The notes beneath the pieces are model-generated. The model had not been told where the DNA came from, did not search any database, and was given only the letters and a program-made list of their open reading frames with translations. Shown here in pieces: positions 62,358 through 64,000 of a stretch of 64,000 nucleotides of DNA. A program made the translations under genes and the position numbers. Source of the stretch: Lutimonas saemankumensis (GTDB lineage: Bacteria; Bacteroidota; Bacteroidia; Flavobacteriales; Flavobacteriaceae). The DNA lies in NCBI RefSeq assembly GCF_020171465.1, contig NZ_JAIUZR010000005.1:372001-436000 (forward strand), written 5' to 3'. Positions within the stretch are counted from its first letter, which is position 1. Each line of letters opens with the position of its first letter.

Positions 62358-63254
62358 CTAATCTTTTGAAAAATAATTTGAAGACTGGTAATATCCTGTT
62401 TCCGCTTTGACCAGTTGCATCAAGATGTCATTCGCTAAGCTACTTGCTCCGAATCTAAAATAAGTTTTGTTCATCCACTTTTCACCTAATACCTCGTTGA
62501 GCATGACCAAATACTGTAATGCAATCTTCGAGGTTGATATTCCGCCGGCCGGTTTCATTCCTATCATTTTACCGGTCTTTAGATAATAATCTTTTATAGC
62601 ATCCAACATTACATACGTAACCGGCATTGTTGCCGCGGGCTGAATTTTACCCGTGGAAGTTTTTATAAAATCTGCACCGGCATACATCGCAATTTCACTG
62701 GCCTTTCTCACATTATCCAGGGTATCCAGTTCTCCGGTTTCGAGAATCACTTTTAGATGGGCCTTGCCACAGGCTTCTTTAACTTCTGCTATTTCATCAT
62801 ATACAAAGTTGTATTCTCCTGCAAGAAATTCTCCTCGAGATATAACCATGTCTATTTCATCGGCACCCTGTTCAACCGCAAAAAGTGTATCTGTGATCTT
62901 GGTGTTTCTGCTTGATTGTCCACTTGGAAAAGCAGTGGCAACAGAGGCCACCTGAATTCCGGAGCCTTCGAGCTCTTTTTTTGCAATTTTCACATAGGTA
63001 GGATATACACAAACAGCAGCAACGGCAGGAATATCTTTTAAAGAATCGTGGAGGTGCAGGGCCTTATAGCATAACTGTTTAACTTTTCCAGGGGTATCTT
63101 TTCCTTCAAGCGTAGTAAGGTCGATCATGCCCAGGGCAAGTTTCAGTCCCTCAACTTTTGAGCTTTTTTTAATACTTCTTTTGCAAAATCTATCAACGCG
63201 TTCCTTCACCCCTACAGTATCGTAGGACGGAAGGTTATTTAAATTCGGACTCAT
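62358..63254 (-). CDS. deoC: Deoxyribose-phosphate aldolase, long type
   Basis: 298 residues, nearer to the eukaryote-type DERA than to the shorter B. subtilis form. It cleaves 2-deoxyribose 5-phosphate to acetaldehyde and glyceraldehyde 3-phosphate. The Schiff-base lysine is in GADFIKTSTGK, with VAAVCVYPTYV and the GMKPAGGI phosphate loop. It opens a three-gene series with the two aldehyde dehydrogenases. Two tandem TAAATTTG boxes sit 18-34 bases upstream. Confidence 0.96.
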   Translation of the reverse strand: MSPNLNNLPSYDTVGVKERVDRFCKRSIKKSSKVEGLKLALGMIDLTTLEGKDTPGKVKQLCYKALHLHDSLKDIPAVAAVCVYPTYVKIAKKELEGSGIQVASVATAFPSGQSSRNTKITDTLFAVEQGADEIDMVISRGEFLAGEYNFVYDEIAEVKEACGKAHLKVILETGELDTLDNVRKASEIAMYAGADFIKTSTGKIQPAATMPVTYVMLDAIKDYYLKTGKMIGMKPAGGISTSKIALQYLVMLNEVLGEKWMNKTYFRFGASSLANDILMQLVKAETGYYQSSNYFSKD

Positions 63255-63272
63255 TCATTTTGATTAGAAGGT

Positions 63273-63288
63273 CAAATTTACAAATTTA
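63273..63288 (-). promoter_or_regulatory. Two tandem -7 boxes for deoC
   Basis: The minus strand reads TAAATTTG twice in direct succession (63288-63281 and 63280-63273). Each matches TAnnTTTG; the nearer is 18 bases before the deoC ATG. Confidence 0.5.
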
Positions 63289-63292
63289 AATG

Positions 63293-63321
63293 AAAACCAT
63301 CAGCGAGCTATAGATGGTTTT
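63293..63321 (-). terminator. Hairpin after tonB-like gene
   Basis: 9-bp stem AAAACCATC / GATGGTTTT with an 11-base loop, just downstream of the tonB-like gene on the minus strand and upstream of the deoC promoter. Confidence 0.6.
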
Positions 63322-63335
63322 ACCGGAGTCACAGC

Positions 63336-64000
63336 TTATAAGACCACAAAAGTGATGGGAAGGGTATAGGATACCCCAACGGGCTTTGTTCTCTGTTTTC
63401 CGGGGACCATCGTAGGCAACATATCGACAACCCTTACGGCTTCCTTTTCGAGTCTTGAATGAGGCCCTCTTGCCCTTATGTTGACAATCTCACCTGATTT
63501 GTCAATTCTGAACTGTACATAGACTTTTTTCTTGCCTGGAGTCAGTCCGAGTTCCTGTGCGAGTTCACAATTGAAATTTTTGAGAACGTGTTTATTGATT
63601 TTGTCCTGAAGGCATTTGCGCTTTTCTTCTTTGGTTCCCTTACACCCAGGGTATATGGGGGCCTCTTCAATGATTGCAAAGGGAATATCTTTTTCCATTT
63701 CCTCCTCCTCGATAATTTCTTCTATATCTTCGTATTCTGTTACCTCAACAAACTCGGATTCATCCGTTTCAGTTGATTCCAGGACGGTTTCTTCTATATC
63801 CTCCTGATCTTTCACGATTTCTATTTTCTCAGGAGAAGGGGGTGGTGGAGGTGGTGGTTTCACCTCGAGGATTCTTTGTGTTACCGGTATTTCGATAAGC
63901 TCTTCATTTTGGATATCAACCTGGTCAAGATCGGAAACATAACGATCTACAGTTTTCCATTCAAGAGCGGTATAAATTAACATCAGGGTCAAAACCAATC
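63336..64000 (-). CDS. Energy transducer TonB (5' end beyond the window)
   Basis: At least 220 residues; the frame is open to the window edge, so the N-terminal cytosolic part is missing. The fragment begins in the membrane anchor (MVLTLMLIYTALEWK), continues with a Pro/Glu-rich linker (KPPPPPPPSPEK and acidic repeats, about 45-105) and ends in a TonB C-terminal domain (YPGCKGTKEEKRKCLQDKI, VYVQFRIDKSGEIVN, TLPITFVVL). TonB proteins power outer-membrane receptors. The C-terminal domain with two Cys is the Bacteroidota type. Confidence 0.92.
   Translation of the reverse strand, partial: LVLTLMLIYTALEWKTVDRYVSDLDQVDIQNEELIEIPVTQRILEVKPPPPPPPSPEKIEIVKDQEDIEETVLESTETDESEFVEVTEYEDIEEIIEEEEMEKDIPFAIIEEAPIYPGCKGTKEEKRKCLQDKINKHVLKNFNCELAQELGLTPGKKKVYVQFRIDKSGEIVNIRARGPHSRLEKEAVRVVDMLPTMVPGKQRTKPVGVSYTLPITFVVL

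Overview
The window is ordinary core chromosome of a flavobacterium (Bacteroidota, most likely a marine Flavobacteriaceae). Evidence: gldB-gldC, remB and porG genes of the gliding / type IX secretion (T9SS) machinery; an M1 peptidase ending in a T9SS sorting domain; a FolK-deoxynucleoside kinase fusion; paired ompH genes behind bamA; and repeated TAnnTTTG promoter -7 boxes, the Bacteroidota type. The genus cannot be fixed from the sequence alone. There is no rRNA, tRNA, CRISPR array, prophage, insertion sequence or restriction system, and no gene-free stretch longer than about 250 bases.

Layout. 1-1246: end of atpD plus atpC and a terminator. 1255-7843 (minus): a barrel protein (DUF6029-like), a TlpA thioredoxin, a DUF3179 lipoprotein, rseP and a secreted M1 aminopeptidase. 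7899-12137 (plus): SCO-family protein, feoA-feoB-FeoB-associated protein, and a small outer-membrane barrel. 12170-17925 (minus): a truncated 50-residue remnant of a DUF3857 gene coupled to an intact DUF3857/transglutaminase gene, dtd, rsgA and a lipoprotein M49 peptidase. 18074-24416: SRPBCC/GyrI-like protein, TspO, Tag, a GreA/B C-domain-like protein, prolyl oligopeptidase, a Nfu protein and a gamma-carbonic-anhydrase-like protein. 24467-31678 (minus): the envelope cluster ompH-ompH-bamA-uppS-porG followed by nadK and a CBS protein. 31787-39282 (plus): pdxJ, hydrolase, small membrane protein, tig, clpP, clpX, dnaG. 39279-46298: nadE, gldB-gldC, folK-dNK, sppA, an AraC regulator and a secreted protein. 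46358-52371 (minus): folA, 2TM protein, small ORF, thyA, nupC, bifunctional nuclease, etfA, etfB. 52583-57213 (plus): pdhB, an AraC regulator, a DUF5686 protein. 57310-64000 (minus): remB, a sugar acetyltransferase, an inactive half-length aldehyde dehydrogenase, a full aldehyde dehydrogenase, deoC, and a partial tonB.

The genes form coherent modules: envelope assembly (BamA, two Skp-like chaperones, undecaprenyl-PP synthase, PorG, RseP), T9SS/gliding (GldB, GldC, PorG, RemB), proteostasis (trigger factor, ClpP, ClpX), folate/thymidylate (FolA, ThyA, FolK-dNK, NupC), deoxyribose breakdown (DeoC plus aldehyde dehydrogenases), iron uptake (Feo), and electron flow (EtfAB, PdhB).

I do not see an unmistakable new defence or mobile system. 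The observations most worth following are: the deoC-linked aldehyde dehydrogenase pair that looks like a split ALDH16 (active subunit plus pseudo-subunit); the ATGA-coupled DUF3857 remnant; an 18-bp perfect palindrome in front of etfB; a DnaG primase with all four zinc ligands replaced; and interlocking divergent promoters at nadE/gldB and at the M1 peptidase/SCO pair.
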